Positions 30,946 through 42,078 of a stretch of DNA of 64,000 nucleotides are shown here, in pieces. How positions within the stretch are numbered: the first letter of the stretch is position 1; each line of letters begins with the position of its first letter. Source of the DNA: Dendrolimus kikuchii (Eukaryota; Arthropoda; Insecta; Lepidoptera; Lasiocampidae). The stretch lies in contig CM034409.1 of the NCBI GenBank assembly GCA_019925095.2, positions 2,669,001-2,733,000 of the forward strand, read 5' to 3'. A program made the position numbers and the translations under genes. Below the pieces are notes generated by a model. The model saw only the letters and a program-made list of their open reading frames with translations, was not told the origin of the DNA and made no database searches.

Positions 30946-31721
30946 CTAGCTGTGCCCGCGACGTCGTCCGCATGGAATTTATTTTCAAAACCTTCCGATT
31001 TTGAAATATTCTTCATTGATGCTCCGCTCCTATTGGTCTTAGCCTGATGATATATAGCCTATAGCCTTCCTCGTTAAATGGGCTATCCAACACTGAAAGA
31101 ATTTTTCAAATCAGACCAATAGTTCCTGAGATTATTGCGTTCAATCAAACAATATATTAGTATATTTGGCTACAACACTAATACTTACATTTTAAATATC
31201 GCGATATCTTTTGAATGAAACCTCCGAATTGAATAATTCAAAAAGTTCTAGAAAGGTATTGAATTCGTCTTGAATATGAAGTAATTTATTTTGATAAGGA
31301 TTAATACCAAGGTACAAAATAAAGAGTTTTTGAAGCGACGGCGTTTTCATTATTTAAAAAAATAAAAGAAAACACTTATTGTGAGATAACTACAATAGGT
31401 AGACATATGGTTACGCGATATTTTTTGTAGACAATTATATGTTCTGCAAAGTGGTAGTACATTGTTTTGTTCTATAATCAATAGTTTTCGCAGCCCACGC
31501 CGTGTAAGGATTTTTTCCCGTCATTTTTTTACACCCTGGGTTACTATTGGACTTATAGTAAAGATCCCTAATTTTTTTGAAAATATAATATAGCCTATAG
31601 CCTTCCTCGACAAATTTACTATTCAACAATGTAAGAATTTTTCAAATCGGACCAGCGGTTCCTGAGATTAGCGCGTTTAAACAAACAAACAAACTCTTCA
31701 GCTTTATAATATTAGTATAGA
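30946..31721 (-). mobile_element. Helitron with duplicated 5' end
   Basis: Plus-strand ends CTAG (30946) and GTATAGA (31721), flanked by A and T as required. 3' hairpin region GCCCGCGACGTCGTCCGC. The stretch CCTATAGCCTTCCTCG... to TTAGTATA occurs twice (31066-31161, 31597-31720). No Rep/helicase ORF. Confidence 0.75.
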
Positions 31722-31725
31722 TATA

Positions 31726-32012
31726 AAGTCGTGGTAGCGTAATGGTTAGCGCACGCGTCCCAAACTCAAAGGGCGCGGGTTCGATTCTGACCGGAACGCA
31801 GGCACCTCTTAAGGCGTTGCTAACCTAATGTGAATATTATTACAATTACTACATGCTAATAACGGCGAATGAAAACATCGTGATGCAACCTGCACATCTA
31901 GATAACCGAGGTGACAAACCTGCCAAGCCGCCTTAGACAAGCGTGGCGGGTATACTGTCCATTCCCCCCTATAATAGGAGGCCCGAGCCCAGCAGTGGGA
32001 CATTTATTGTAT
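31726..32012 (+). mobile_element. SINE H (tRNA-derived), complete
   Basis: tRNA-like head: GTCGTGGTAGCGTAATGGTT, then GCGGGTTCGATTCTGACC (box B). Body: TTACAATTACTACATGC, GTGATGCAACCTGCACATC, and 3' end GCCCAGCAGTGGGACATTTA. It directly abuts the Helitron at left and repeat C at right. The head is not a functional tRNA gene: the acceptor stem does not close. Confidence 0.8.
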
Positions 32013-32018
32013 ACATTT

Positions 32019-32877
32019 GACGGCCTCTGTGGTTGAGAGGGCTAAGCCTTTGCCGGCCTACCTCCTTGCAACGCAGAGGCTCCGGGTTCGATTCTTGTTA
32101 TAGTAAATTTCGGAAACTTATTTTCTCCGTTATTTATTATGGTCTGGGTGTCTGGGATCGGCCCCAGAGTAGTACGTTGTATATTACCCATAACACAAGC
32201 GTAACTTGCTTAATTTGCGGATATACAATATGTGTGTTTGTCTGCCGATTATTATTTGTATGTGGCCCGGACATTTGGAGGGCTTGCATGGGGCCATGGG
32301 AAGGCCAACACTTAGAGGCCCCTTAGACGAATTTAATGTAAATGTGGCGTGACACTGACCGGCGATTATCCCTGTCTACACCATATAGTAATGCACCCAA
32401 GGACAAGCTCCGGCCAGTGTAGGACTATTGGGGAAATGAGGACAAAAGTACCGGACTATTGGGGTTTTTTTTTTTTTTTATTGCAGGAGTTCAGCAGACA
32501 GGCAGACGGCCCACTTGATGGAAAGCGGTTACCATCGCCTATGGACATTTGTAACACCAAAGGTGCTACAAACGCGCTGCTGCTCTCTTAAGGGAGACTG
32601 GAACTTGGTCAATAATGCCGGAACACAACTCAAGGTTGTTATGGTGACATACTTTAAACCAGGGGTGGTAGCCATACCAGTCGGGCAAATGCCCTACCAC
32701 CTGGCTGTGGGTTGTTTTGTCGCCTCTTACGACAGGCCCCCCGGCCGCAGGAAATTGTATTCTTTCTCCGTTCCTGCACAGATAAAAACTGGGGTGAACT
32801 GCTAGTGGTACTAGGGGTCTGGGAATATGGGGACTATGGCGTATGCCCGTCGCAATGTTCGGGAAAAATGGAAATAA
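32019..32877 (+). mobile_element. Repeat C, split by SINE A
   Basis: Head at 32019 with box A-like TGGTTGAGAGGG and box B-like GGGTTCGATTC. The body runs to TACCGGACTATTGGGG, then after SINE A continues CTGGGGTGAACTGCTAGTGG to GCAATGTTCGGG, where it becomes AT-rich microsatellite. Confidence 0.75.
32465..32783 (-). mobile_element. SINE A inserted in repeat C
   Basis: Full length, ending CTGCACAGAT. TGGGG on both sides may be a ~5-bp duplication. Confidence 0.92.
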
Positions 32878-33358
32878 TAATAATAATTATTATTATTATT
32901 TATGGGCTGATATTATTATAAAGTTACAACAATATGGCGAAGTTAAAAGCGAATTCAAAAGGTATTTGCGTTCGAATACTTTGTATCTTTTAAAAAGTCG
33001 TTAAGGATATTCTTTTTAAGCTCATTGCTTGTGGATGACTAAGATTGAGTACTTGCCATTATTCAAAAACGTCAGGTACTTATGAAATGCACCTTACATT
33101 CTCCTAACTCAGCGCAGACACGACTTACAATATTTTCGGTTTGATATTTAAATTGTGTGTAAAGTTTTTATGTCTTTATCTACAGCGCTCTTCATTCTTC
33201 GAAAGTAATTAATTGTACTTCTGTACTTGAAATATATTAAAAAAAAAAACAAAGTCGATTTCTTTCTGCAACATCGTGAAGTCAGTGCCAAGTAAAACAT
33301 AAAAGAACAACAAAAAAAATTTCAAAATATAGTAAGTATTTTTTTCATTTATAACATA
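32878..33358. other. AT-rich unassigned DNA
   Basis: (AAT/ATT)n microsatellite at 32869-32900; AAAGTCGATTTCTTTC near 33252 may be a decayed CCGACTTC element. Confidence 0.4.
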
Positions 33359-33551
33359 CTAGCGGTCTGGCGCTGTTTCACTCGCACTCTGTCCCGCTCC
33401 CGTGGTATATAGCGTCATGTTATTTAGCCTATGACACTCCCTGTTAACGTAGCTTTCGAACAGTAAAAGAATTTTTAAAATCGGTTCAGTAGATCCAGAG
33501 ATTACCCCCTACAACATCACAAACTTTATCTCTTTATAATATTAGTATAGA
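33359..33551 (-). mobile_element. Short Helitron, 193 bp
   Basis: CTAG at 33359 preceded by A; GA at 33551 followed by T. Contains CTCCCGTGGTATATAGCGTC and TATAATATTAGTATAGA. Uninterrupted version of 10934-11446. Confidence 0.8.
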
Positions 33552-33571
33552 TTGACAGATAAAAAATTGTG

Positions 33572-33606
33572 TAAGTATGCAGTTCACACGCAATAGAAGT
33601 GAAACA
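33572..33606 (-). repeat. Repeat G scrap
   Basis: GCAGTTCACACGCAATAGAA matches the terminal part of repeat G at 25900-25945. Confidence 0.55.
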
Positions 33607-33720
33607 AAGTGTGACAAGGCGTGAGTGGGATCCTAAATTTCGTGACGTCACATTTCATATATTATATCGCTATAATATATTTAAGCTTAACACATTGACT
33701 CTTCAGGTAATTAAAAGACT

Positions 33721-33870
33721 GGTGCTTAAATCGGGCAACGGATCAGTATGGCGATCCAGCGAGGAAACGTAGCCAGCCTTCTGGGCACCTTACCCATAGA
33801 AGACGGTGATCTAGGCTCAGTATTCTACTTATAGTCTTTAGGGACTATGGGTAGAATATAATACAAATAA
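33721..33870 (+). mobile_element. LINE N 3' end
   Basis: The plus strand encodes GQRISMAIQRGN then ASLLGTLPIEDGDLGSVFYL-stop, followed by GTCTTTAGGGACTATGGG. Same region as 30195-30380, inverted. Confidence 0.65.
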
Positions 33871-33994
33871 GTCAAGTTCTCTTTTATTATATTAGATTAT
33901 TATCATATAGACTGAAATTTGAACTATCAACGAAAAATTTCAAAACGTTTCCAACTGTATATGTAAGAGCACAGTGTTTAAATGATTAAATATA

Positions 33995-34260
33995 ATGTGT
34001 TCTATCTCATTCTCTCGCAGGCTTAGTCCTATAGATTTATGTGTTTATCTCTTTTTAGTGTCGCTTTTTCGTTTCATCGAGTTTCAAATCACAACGATTC
34101 TAAAGTTTCACTTCAAAAATGTAGTCCAGATCGCTGCCGGTGGGGAGCGTTCCCAAAATGTTACATAAAAATCTATTTATTACGTTTTACTTCGCACCGA
34201 CTTCAAAATGTTGTATTTGTAGTATTTTTTGCTTTTTAGTTTTAAGTCGGTTTTGTTTTT
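33995..34260 (+). repeat. Repeat F followed by CCGACTTC-element end
   Basis: CATTCTCTCGCAGGCTTAGT, TTTTAGTGTCGCTTTTTCG and ATCACAACGATTCTAAAG define F (other copies 45405, 51740, 63190). CACCGACTTCAAAATG and TTTTAAGTCGGTTTTG then resemble E-type ends. Confidence 0.55.
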
Positions 34261-34904
34261 GTTATTTTGTTTTTTGTTAAATTGAATGGGTAAGATGGGG
34301 CTGACATTTAAATAAATTAGATTAAATAAATAGTTTATTTTTTATAATATTAGGTTAAAGTTAATTTACTCATTAGTGCCTATAGGCTTGGTCGCAATGT
34401 TAAGTAAAGTAATTGATAACGAATTACTTTGACGCATAAAAAAAACTTTCAATACTTACGGAACCCTTCATAGTACGCCTGTCACGCACTTGCCCATTTT
34501 GTCAAAGTATCGATATGTAACCGATTCGATAGTCTACAGTCGAAAGCGTCTAAATCGCCCTTCAGGATTCATTGCCCGGGTAATGACTAGCGAGTAAGGA
34601 TGTTCCAGGCAACACGATTACCATATTTCGCTTTAATATGCAAGTATTTGCAAGAAATGCCAGGCGGTAATTTAAAACGGTCTCTGACAAATGCCTTAAG
34701 TGACTTTGGAGGGAGTTGAAGTTAACGGATAAGGCATGTTGTCATTGTATAAGTCCAGAGTGGACCTGGTGTGATGATAATAATGCAAGAATGCTAGAGT
34801 GTAATTAAAAATTATTCTACAGAAATAGTGGCCAATCGTGTGTATACAGGAAACATTAGAATAGCACAAATGAACTAGAATTACGGTAAGATAAATATAT
34901 ATTA
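34261..34904. other. Unassigned DNA
   Basis: No family recognised. Short frames only. Confidence 0.4.
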
Positions 34905-35290
34905 CTAGCTGACCCGGCAAACTTCGTACCGCCTCAGAATCGATAAATAAAAAAGGTTGAATGATTATTGCAGAATGTTTGAACTTTAGTCAAAAATGTG
35001 GTCAAAACTTAACCGGAACGAACATCAAACGTTTGACATTCAAAACCAAAAAAAAAATGAAAAAAAGCTTCACTTCTAAATTTAATTTGATTTCTGAACG
35101 ACTTTTAAATTTAATTGATTTCTAAACGACGGGACGAACATCAAATGTTTGACAGGTAGGAATAGTTTGTAAGGGAAAGCGAAATTGTTGTTTTTACTAC
35201 ATTCCAAGCATTTTTTTCATATTTACTCAGCTTTTAAACCTATCTTGGACTTCCACATATAATCCAAAATCAGTCCAGCCGTTAAAATTA
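34905..35290 (-). mobile_element. Helitron, GCTGACCCGGCAAAC type
   Basis: Begins (plus strand) CTAGCTGACCCGGCAAACTT after A. Body: GACGGGACGAACATCAAA, TGTTTGACAGGTAGGAATAG, GTCCAGCCGTTAAAA. Homologous to 54530-55149. The 5' terminus is lost or displaced beyond 35290. Confidence 0.65.
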
Positions 35291-36007
35291 CTATAGTAAT
35301 TTCAATATATATCAAAGCTAAAATCTGAAAGTGTGATAGTTTCTCAGTAAAATGTACCATTATAATGCATAGATTGTGGGCTAGTGTAATGTAGAAGATA
35401 ACCATAGCTAGTTACGAAATAGCATTATATTAGATAGTAATAAAGAAGAAAAATATTTTTTTAAATAAAGGAAATTAATAAAACACTTAGGCGTATAAGA
35501 AATAAAGAAGAAATAAGGTAAGTAATAAAAAACATATACACAAAAATGTCCTTCATTATTGTCTTAAACCTACCAGTACATCTAGATACGTGTGTAATTT
35601 TACTAAGCGATCTTCCAAAAGCCGTCGCTTTAGGGCCCCTTATTCGTTTGTTTCTAGCTGTTTCTGCTAAAAAAAGTGACGAGTTTTTGGTATTGTTTCC
35701 AGTGTGAGTCTTTCTACCGTTTGGTTATTAGATTCTGTAATATACACAGAAGAGAACAGATTTTTATCTGAAATAAATTGAGCGTTAGATAAACGAACAC
35801 TCTATCTATAGTTTTATCGAATAAAATGTTAGGCTACTCCCTCCAAAGAACCACATTGCTCAATGACACAGCGGTAGAAAGGTACTAATGGTAAAATTTA
35901 TACTTATTCTATTAATTTCACAGTGTACTCGCGACTTTGCTTGCATTTCATTTAATATGAAGACGAACTTGTCAAGCAACATTGATATAGAAATATCGCA
36001 TTTTATA
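35291..36007. other. AT-rich unassigned DNA
   Basis: Nothing recognised. Possible displaced end of the preceding Helitron. Confidence 0.4.
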
Positions 36008-36016
36008 GTTTGGATT

Positions 36017-36466
36017 TTTACATACATACATAACTTCACGCCAGTTCCCTTGCGGGGTAGGCACGAATAACAGAGCGCCATTTAGGCATTCTTACACACC
36101 TCGCTTGCTTCTTTGACATTCATAGCTCTTGTCATGCACACTGTTCTTAAGGCTCCTGACATCACCTTCTGCAAGTACACGATCAATTTGATCATGGAAG
36201 GTGTGTCGTGGCCTTCCCCGACTTCTGCATCCATCCACTTTTGCATTGTATATCTGTTTAGTCATTCTTTCCACATGCCCGAACTACCGGAGCATTCCTT
36301 AAATTACCTTCACCCCGACACTCTCAGACCAACTCTCTTTCTTACTTCGGTATTACGAACGCGGTCCGCGAGCGTCACTCCGCAGATTTTGCGCAGTGCT
36401 CGCATCTCGACCGCGTTTACTCTACTTTCATGCTCTCTCTTCCATACCCAACTCTCGCTTCCATAC
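36017..36466 (-). mobile_element. RTE-2 with 9-bp TSD
   Basis: From the ESWVWKREHES region to the tail, with small internal deletions. TSD GTTTGGATT at 36008-36016 and 36467-36475. Confidence 0.95.
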
Positions 36467-36706
36467 GTTTGGATTCTTGTGCTTGGGAAACCCATAAGTT
36501 TCACAATCAAACAAAAATAAAAGTTGAATCACTTAAAAATCAAAAAGGTTTCAAGCATAAAAAAATTAAAAACTAGCTTAAGTCAGATTTAACAGGGATA
36601 AGTGACGTATTGTGTCACTGATAAAACTGTTTTTTCCTTGGATTTTTTAGGTATCTATACTATGCTATTTTTTCTCTGCTGATCCTGTGTTACTCCGTTA
36701 GGTTTA

Positions 36707-37622
36707 TCTTGTACTAATATATCAGGCTGAAGAGTTTGTTTGTTTGATTGAACGCGCTAATGTCAGTAACTACTGGTCTAATTTGAAAAATTCTTTCAGT
36801 ATTAGATAGCTCATTTATCAAATACAAATTCAAAAGTTTTTATTCAAAATAAGTTCCGCTGGAGAACACTTTTTGAAGGTCATACATGGAAGTTAAAATT
36901 AAATTTTTACTTCCTATTCTATGTACACCGCTTCGCAACGTGTTGATGCTGTAAAGGAGAAGAAGCGGCAAGGAACTCCCCAGCAACACGTCTAGCTAAA
37001 TATTGCTTTCTTCATATTTCATATTCTATTTATATCTCAAATCCTTTTTTTTATAAGTTTCGTACAGAAGCATGTTACAGAATTACTTTTTGAAGAATTA
37101 ATGGAGTTGTAGCAAACAATGCATACTCAATAAGACCAAGACAATAAAAGGAAAGAAAAATAATGTTATAGTTATAATAATGACATGACGTGCTAAAATG
37201 TTATGCTGCAATATGTCTCCATAAATTCCTTACAAGCTTGGCAAGATAAAAACGTTATACAAAATTTAGTATAAGAGGTTGGAGCGAGCTGCTATGTAAA
37301 TGATTTAAGTACTCTTCAATAGTGTAGTATCCCCTTTTTAGCAAGATGCTTTTTAATTTAGTTTTAAACTTAGTGAAAGGCAGATCTAACATTTCACTCG
37401 GAATCTTATTGAAGAAGCGTATACCAACCCCCAAGAAAGAGGACAGTACTTTTTGCAATCTAAAAGATGGCAATATCAGTCTCAAGTACCAGTATCGAGG
37501 AAGGCCATATAGGCTATATATCATTACGCTAAGACCAACAGGAGCGGAGCACCAATGAAGAATGTTTCAAAATCGGGTTTTTTTTACTATTCCACGCGGA
37601 CGAAGTCGCGGGCAGAAGCTAG
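36707..37622 (+). mobile_element. Helitron, 916 bp, carrying LINE sequence
   Basis: Starts TCTTGTACTAATATATCAGG after A and ends with the hairpin region CCACGCGGACGAAGTCGCGG and AAGCTAG before T. GCTGAAGAGTTTGTTTGTTT near the 5' end matches the end of the Helitron at 30946. Contains a Jockey-like C-terminus at 37255-37560, either captured or inserted. Confidence 0.7.
37255..37560 (-). mobile_element. Jockey-like LINE C-terminal fragment
   Basis: The minus strand encodes GVGIRFFNKIPSEMLDLPFT, KFKTKLKSILLKRGYYTIEE, then a stop at 37255. The RFFNKxP...LPxxKFKxxLKxxLxxxxYYxxxEY form ends many lepidopteran LINE RT ORFs. 5' truncated; no tail is visible. Confidence 0.65.
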
Positions 37623-37839
37623 TTGTCGTATAAAACCGGAAATTCCCTACAACTTAATTATAAGGTTGAAACATTAGTTATAATAATTAACACTAAGTAA
37701 TCTTACATACATATAATAAAACTGTAGAGGTCGAATTTCTGTACAATAAAAAAAATGCTAAAAACCGAGTCAGGGGGATGTAAGAAGTGAAATAGAACTA
37801 ATTTAGATATTTCTTTTCAAATTTTTTGTTACTCTGTTT

Positions 37840-38320
37840 GTCTGTCTGTTTGTACCGGCTAATCTCCGAAACGACTGGATCGATTTAAATGATTTTTTTT
37901 ATGGTGGTAGCTTATATCCGTGGTCAACATATAGGATACTTGTGATCCCGGAAAATTAAAGAGTTCCCGTGGGATAGTTAAAAAACCACACCACGCGGAC
38001 GAAGTCTCGGGTATTTTTTTTTTTATTGCAGTAGATCAGCAGACAGGCAGACGGCCCACTTGATGGAAAGCGGTTACCATCGCCTATGAACATTTGCAAC
38101 ACCAAAGGCGCTACAAATGCGCTGCTGCTCTCCTAAAGGAGACTGGAACCTGGTCACTAATGCCGGAACACAACACAAGGTTGTTATGGCGGCATACTCT
38201 AGACCAGGGGTGGTCGCCATCCAGTCGAGCACATACCCTACTACCTGGCTGTGGGTCGTTTAGTCGCCTCTTACGACAGGCCGCCCGGCCGCAGGAAATT
38301 GTATTCTTTCTATCAGCTAG
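37840..38320 (+). mobile_element. Helitron split by SINE A at its 3' hairpin
   Basis: TTTGTCTGTCTGTTTGTACC, CTAATCTCCGAAACGAC and CCACGCGGACGAAGTC lead to the 3' end, then SINE A, then ATCAGCTAG followed by T. 5' limit uncertain. Confidence 0.65.
38013..38310 (-). mobile_element. SINE A, subfamily b, inserted in Helitron
   Basis: Lacks the first ~19 bp (ends TATTCTTTC). TAT occurs on both sides of the insert, suggesting a 3-bp duplication. Confidence 0.9.
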
Positions 38321-38424
38321 TTTTGAAATAAGTATGTACCTATATAATATAGTTTTCAAAAAGTTGTACGCCGAACCGGCAAAAGACATGCATAAATACC
38401 ATAGATCAAAAGACATGTGATCAT

Positions 38425-39058
38425 CAAATAAAATTGCCGCGCTTAAAACCGTTAAAACGTGGTTTTATTATGTGATCATTGTACAATAATAACACCTATT
38501 TGTATAACTATCATGTTTTTATGCAATAAATTATTTGATTTGATTTGTAATAAAACTACGTTTTAACGGTTTTAAGCGCGGTAATTTTATTTGCGGAGTG
38601 ACGCTCGCGGACCGTGTTCGTAATACCGAAGTAAGAAAGAGAGTTGGTCTGAAAGAGAGTGTCGGGGTGAAGGTAAGGAAAGGAATGCTCCGGTGGTTCG
38701 GGCATGTGGAAAGAATGACTAAACAGATATACAATGCAAAAGTGGATGGATGCAGAAGTCATGGAAGGCCACGACACACCTTCCATGATCAAATTAATCG
38801 TGTACTAGTAGAAGGTGACGTCAGGAGCCTTAAGAACAGACGAGCTTGCATGACAAGTGTTATGAATGTCAAAGAGGCAAGTGAGGTGTGTAAGAATAAG
38901 CCTAAATGGCACTCTGTTGTTCGTGCCTACCCCGCAAGGGAACTGGCGTGAAGTTATGTATGTATGTAATTTTATTTGATTTTGGTTTTTCCGACGTTTC
39001 GACCATTTTTATTATGTAGTTTTATTATGTATACAAGTCGCGAAAACTTAAGAAAATA
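38425..39058. mobile_element. Family D element D2, rearranged and split by RTE-2
   Basis: ATTGCCGCGCTTAAAACCG at left and AAACTACGTTTTAACGG then AAGCGCGGTAATTTTATT at ~38550-38592 are inverted. After RTE-2 come TTTTTCCGACGTTTCG (inverse of the hammerhead-like 3' part) and TATACAAGTCGCGAAAACTT. Central interior missing. Confidence 0.65.
38594..38965 (+). mobile_element. RTE-2 inserted in D2
   Basis: Starts GCGGAGTGACGC-like, open to ARELA-stop, with a 12-bp in-frame loss after GHVERM. TSD GTAATTTTATTTG at 38581-38593 and 38966-38978. Confidence 0.95.
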
Positions 39059-39360
39059 TGATTTGATTTGAATTGATTTGAACACCACGTCAAAATGCAA
39101 CTAGAAATACGCACAAAGTCTTTAACGAAAGCTAGTGTTTCTCGAATCAAAATTAACATTGCATCCACGCTTATAGACGTCGCGTCTCCGTGACTACGCA
39201 TACATTACCGGTTTAGTATTGTTCAAAATCGCCGCCGTGCATTACAATCAGGGTGATAGCATTCCATGTATAATGTATTTAACGATTTTTAACGAATCGC
39301 TCTGTTCTCATGGTGGAGGAAATGACCGCCGGTGATTGTTTTTTAATTAATTCTATAAAA

Positions 39361-40060
39361 CTAGCGGTCGCCCAGTGGTCGAAATTCGACCATAATTAAT
39401 TTAAATTATAAGTCTGAATATTATTAAGGTTCTGTTGTCAAAGACTATTCTCTTAATCTTGGTGAACAATAAAGAGTTTTCATTCATTCTATAATCACAG
39501 ATTTCGCCAAGGATACACTGTTAATTTGACTTTAACAATAAACAAAAGAGTGTTTGTCAAATACATGGAAGTGTGTGTAATGTTTTTTTTATTAATTTAA
39601 TGTATTTTTTATACATAAATTTAAAAATATATTATATCATTTTTAATTTTTTTTTATTGCAGGAGATCAGCAGACAGGCAGACGGCCCACTTGATGGAAA
39701 GCGGTTACCATCGCCTATGGACATTTGCAACACCAAGTTGCTGCAAATGCGTTGCTGCTCTCTTAAGGGAAACTGGAACCTGGTCACTTATGCCGGAACA
39801 CAACTCGAAGGTTGTTATGGCGACATACTTTAGACCAGGGGTGGTAGCCATCCAGTCGGACAAATGCCCTACCACCTGGCTGTGGGTTGTTAAGTCGCCT
39901 CTTACGACAGGCCGCCCGGCCGCAGGAAATTGTATTCTTTCTCCGTTCCTGCACGGATAGCATTCTACATTCCTTCTCTATATAAACTATAAGTGTGCGA
40001 ATTTTCGCGCAATTTTTGTAAAAAGGGGTGCAAAGTTTTTGCTTCCCGTTTAATACGTGA
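39361..40060 (-). mobile_element. Helitron type J (J2), split by SINE A
   Basis: CTAG at 39361 after A, then CCAGTGGTCGAAATTCGACC hairpin. After SINE A the body resumes AGCATTCTACATTCC and runs to TTTTTGCTTCCCG. Confidence 0.75.
39646..39958 (-). mobile_element. SINE A inserted in Helitron J2
   Basis: Full length. Empty-site comparison (ATATTAGCATTCTAC) leaves room for a 1-2 bp duplication only. Confidence 0.92.
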
Positions 40061-40158
40061 TAATGATGATACTAGTTCTGCCCGTGGCTTTCTTTGTGAG
40101 GGGCTTGAATTATATATTCGTACTTTACTCCACTGCTCTCATATATTTCAGAAAGAGT

Positions 40159-40552
40159 TAATATTTTCTTAAGTTTTCGCGACTTGTATACATAATAAAA
40201 CTACGTTTTAACTGGTTTAAGCGCGGTAATTTGTGTGATTTTTGTTTTTCCGACGTTTCGTGATCACGGGAGACAAAGATGTCAAGTGTCAACTAGTATT
40301 GTTAAAGTTTTATTTAGCCTACCGCCAACTTGTTAATTTTAATTATTTAGTTTTAATTTTGTTTATGGTTATTATATTATTATTATTATTAAAATTAAAA
40401 CTAAATAATTAAAATTAACAAGTTGGCGGTAGGCTAAATAAAACTTTAACAATACTCGTTGACACTTGACATCTTTGTCTTTCGTGATCACGAAACGTCG
40501 GAAAAACAAAAATAAAATAAATTACCGCGCTTAAAACCGTTAAAACGTAGAA
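40159..40552. mobile_element. Family D element D3, a ~390-bp palindrome
   Basis: Left arm (~40185-40375) and right arm (~40385-40552) are inverted copies of the same D half, both including AAGTTGGCGGTAGGCTAAAT and ACTTGACATCTTTGTCT. Both lack the same 18 bp, the stem II of the hammerhead-like motif, so the deletion came before arm duplication. The 68-codon frame inside is not a gene. Confidence 0.8.
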
Positions 40553-41033
40553 CGAGTTAACTTTGGTTTCTTTGTGGGTCGCAGGACAAAAAACTTTGAT
40601 AAGCATTGCAAGTTTGTACATGCTCGTAAAAAGTGCATTTGGCTGCGGTGGTTTTGATCATAAAAATTATTTCATTTGATATAACTATCCGATCCCTTAC
40701 GTAGCTACACATACAACTTACAAGGCATGTATACAAAGTACTAAGGGACTAAATCAATATTCAAACAGAAACCCTTTGACCCTTTCTCTGTATGACTCGT
40801 AACACCTTTTACGAATTCCACAGGTCGGTGTAAACAGTCACCAAAAGGTTAATGACCTTGTATTTATGCTGCGTCGATAAGAGAAAAGTATAGTTGAATT
40901 TTATATATAAAGCCGTTTCATAATAGTTATAGGAGGTTTATAAGCTTGGACCATGGGCCAAATAAAAAACGTAATATCTAACACACTACAATAACGGCTG
41001 GTACCACCGGCCCGTTCTTGTTTTTTGTAAAAA
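40553..41033. other. Unassigned DNA
   Basis: No family recognised. Confidence 0.4.
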
Positions 41034-41373
41034 CTAGTGGTCGCCCAGTGGTCGAAATTCGACCATAATTAATTTAAATTATAAGTTTGAACATTATTAA
41101 GGTTCTGTTTTCAAAGATTATACTTCTATAATCACAGATTTCGCCAAGGCTACACTGTTAATTTGATTTTACAATAAACAAAAGAGTATATATGCGTGTG
41201 TAATGTTTTTTTTTATGGATTTAATGTATTTTTTTTTGCATAATTCAAAAAAATATATTTGCATTCTGCACTCCTTCTGTATATAAACTATAATTTACGA
41301 AATTTTATACTCCTCCGTCCGCGCAATTTTTGTAAAAAGGAGTATAACGTTTTTGCTTCACGTATTAATATAT
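41034..41373 (-). mobile_element. Helitron type J (J3), uninterrupted
   Basis: About 340 bp from CTAG (after A) with GGTCGAAATTCGACC hairpin to TTTGCTTCACGTATTAATA. It serves as the empty-site reference for the SINE A insertions in J1 and J2. Confidence 0.8.
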
Positions 41374-41623
41374 TTTTTATAAAAATCTCAATTATTTAAA
41401 AAATATTTTTTTCAATTAACCGAGTCCTAAATTCGAAGTCCTAATTAGCTCCTGTTTGATTTCATGTCATGATTTTGTATTACAATTTGTCTTATTTTAT
41501 TTTAAAATATATTTTTTTAAATAATCGAGATTTTCTTACAAATAAGAACAGACTTGTGTGCCTACCTGTGTCGCAGGAGTATGTTACGAGTTACATTTTT
41601 ACTAGGCGAAATCGCCTATTTTA

Positions 41624-41702
41624 TATTTAGCAAAAGAACTGTAATGTTTGTTACCTGCCTAAATAGGCAAGTAACAAATACTACAGTTATATTGCTAAAT
41701 AT
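41624..41702. repeat. 79-bp near-perfect hairpin
   Basis: TATTTAGCAA pairs with TTGCTAAATA, AACTGTA with TACAGTT, TTTGTTAC with GTAACAAA and TGCCTA with TAGGCA, leaving almost no loop. It could be a MITE relic. Confidence 0.65.
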
Positions 41703-41939
41703 ACAATCAAATAGAAGTTATATTCATTTATAATGGATATTTTTAGTATGACAACACATGAATGGCGGACATTCTAGTAAAAACTCGAAATAAGTAATGT
41801 TACTAAAGGTATGTACAACTACAATTGTTTTATACCTCACAAATACAAATATTTGTGAGACCGTCTGGCAAGCGTCGACAGAATTTCCTAGAATCAGCTT
41901 ATACTCATAATCCGTAACACCTGGCTAATGACAATAGGC

Positions 41940-42074
41940 TTTGCTCCACAATAAGTAAACAAAAGAAGACGTTCATAAGAGAATTACGATTAGTTCAAAC
42001 GCTGGCAGGTAATAAAATGTGCTTCTACAGATCTATACGTGGAATTGGTCTTTGTCGGCGCCTAGGTTGTAACA
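41940..42074 (-). mobile_element. LTR family L fragment
   Basis: AACACCTGGCTAATGACAAT, AGTAAACAAAAGAAGACG and TAGGTTGTAACA, then ATAT (42075-42078). Only the 5' third of the LTR (minus strand) remains. Confidence 0.65.
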
Positions 42075-42078
42075 ATAT

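Noticed and set aside
31726..31800. tRNA gene
   Set aside because: Box A/B-like motifs are present but the acceptor stem does not close, and the same head starts several dispersed repeat H copies.
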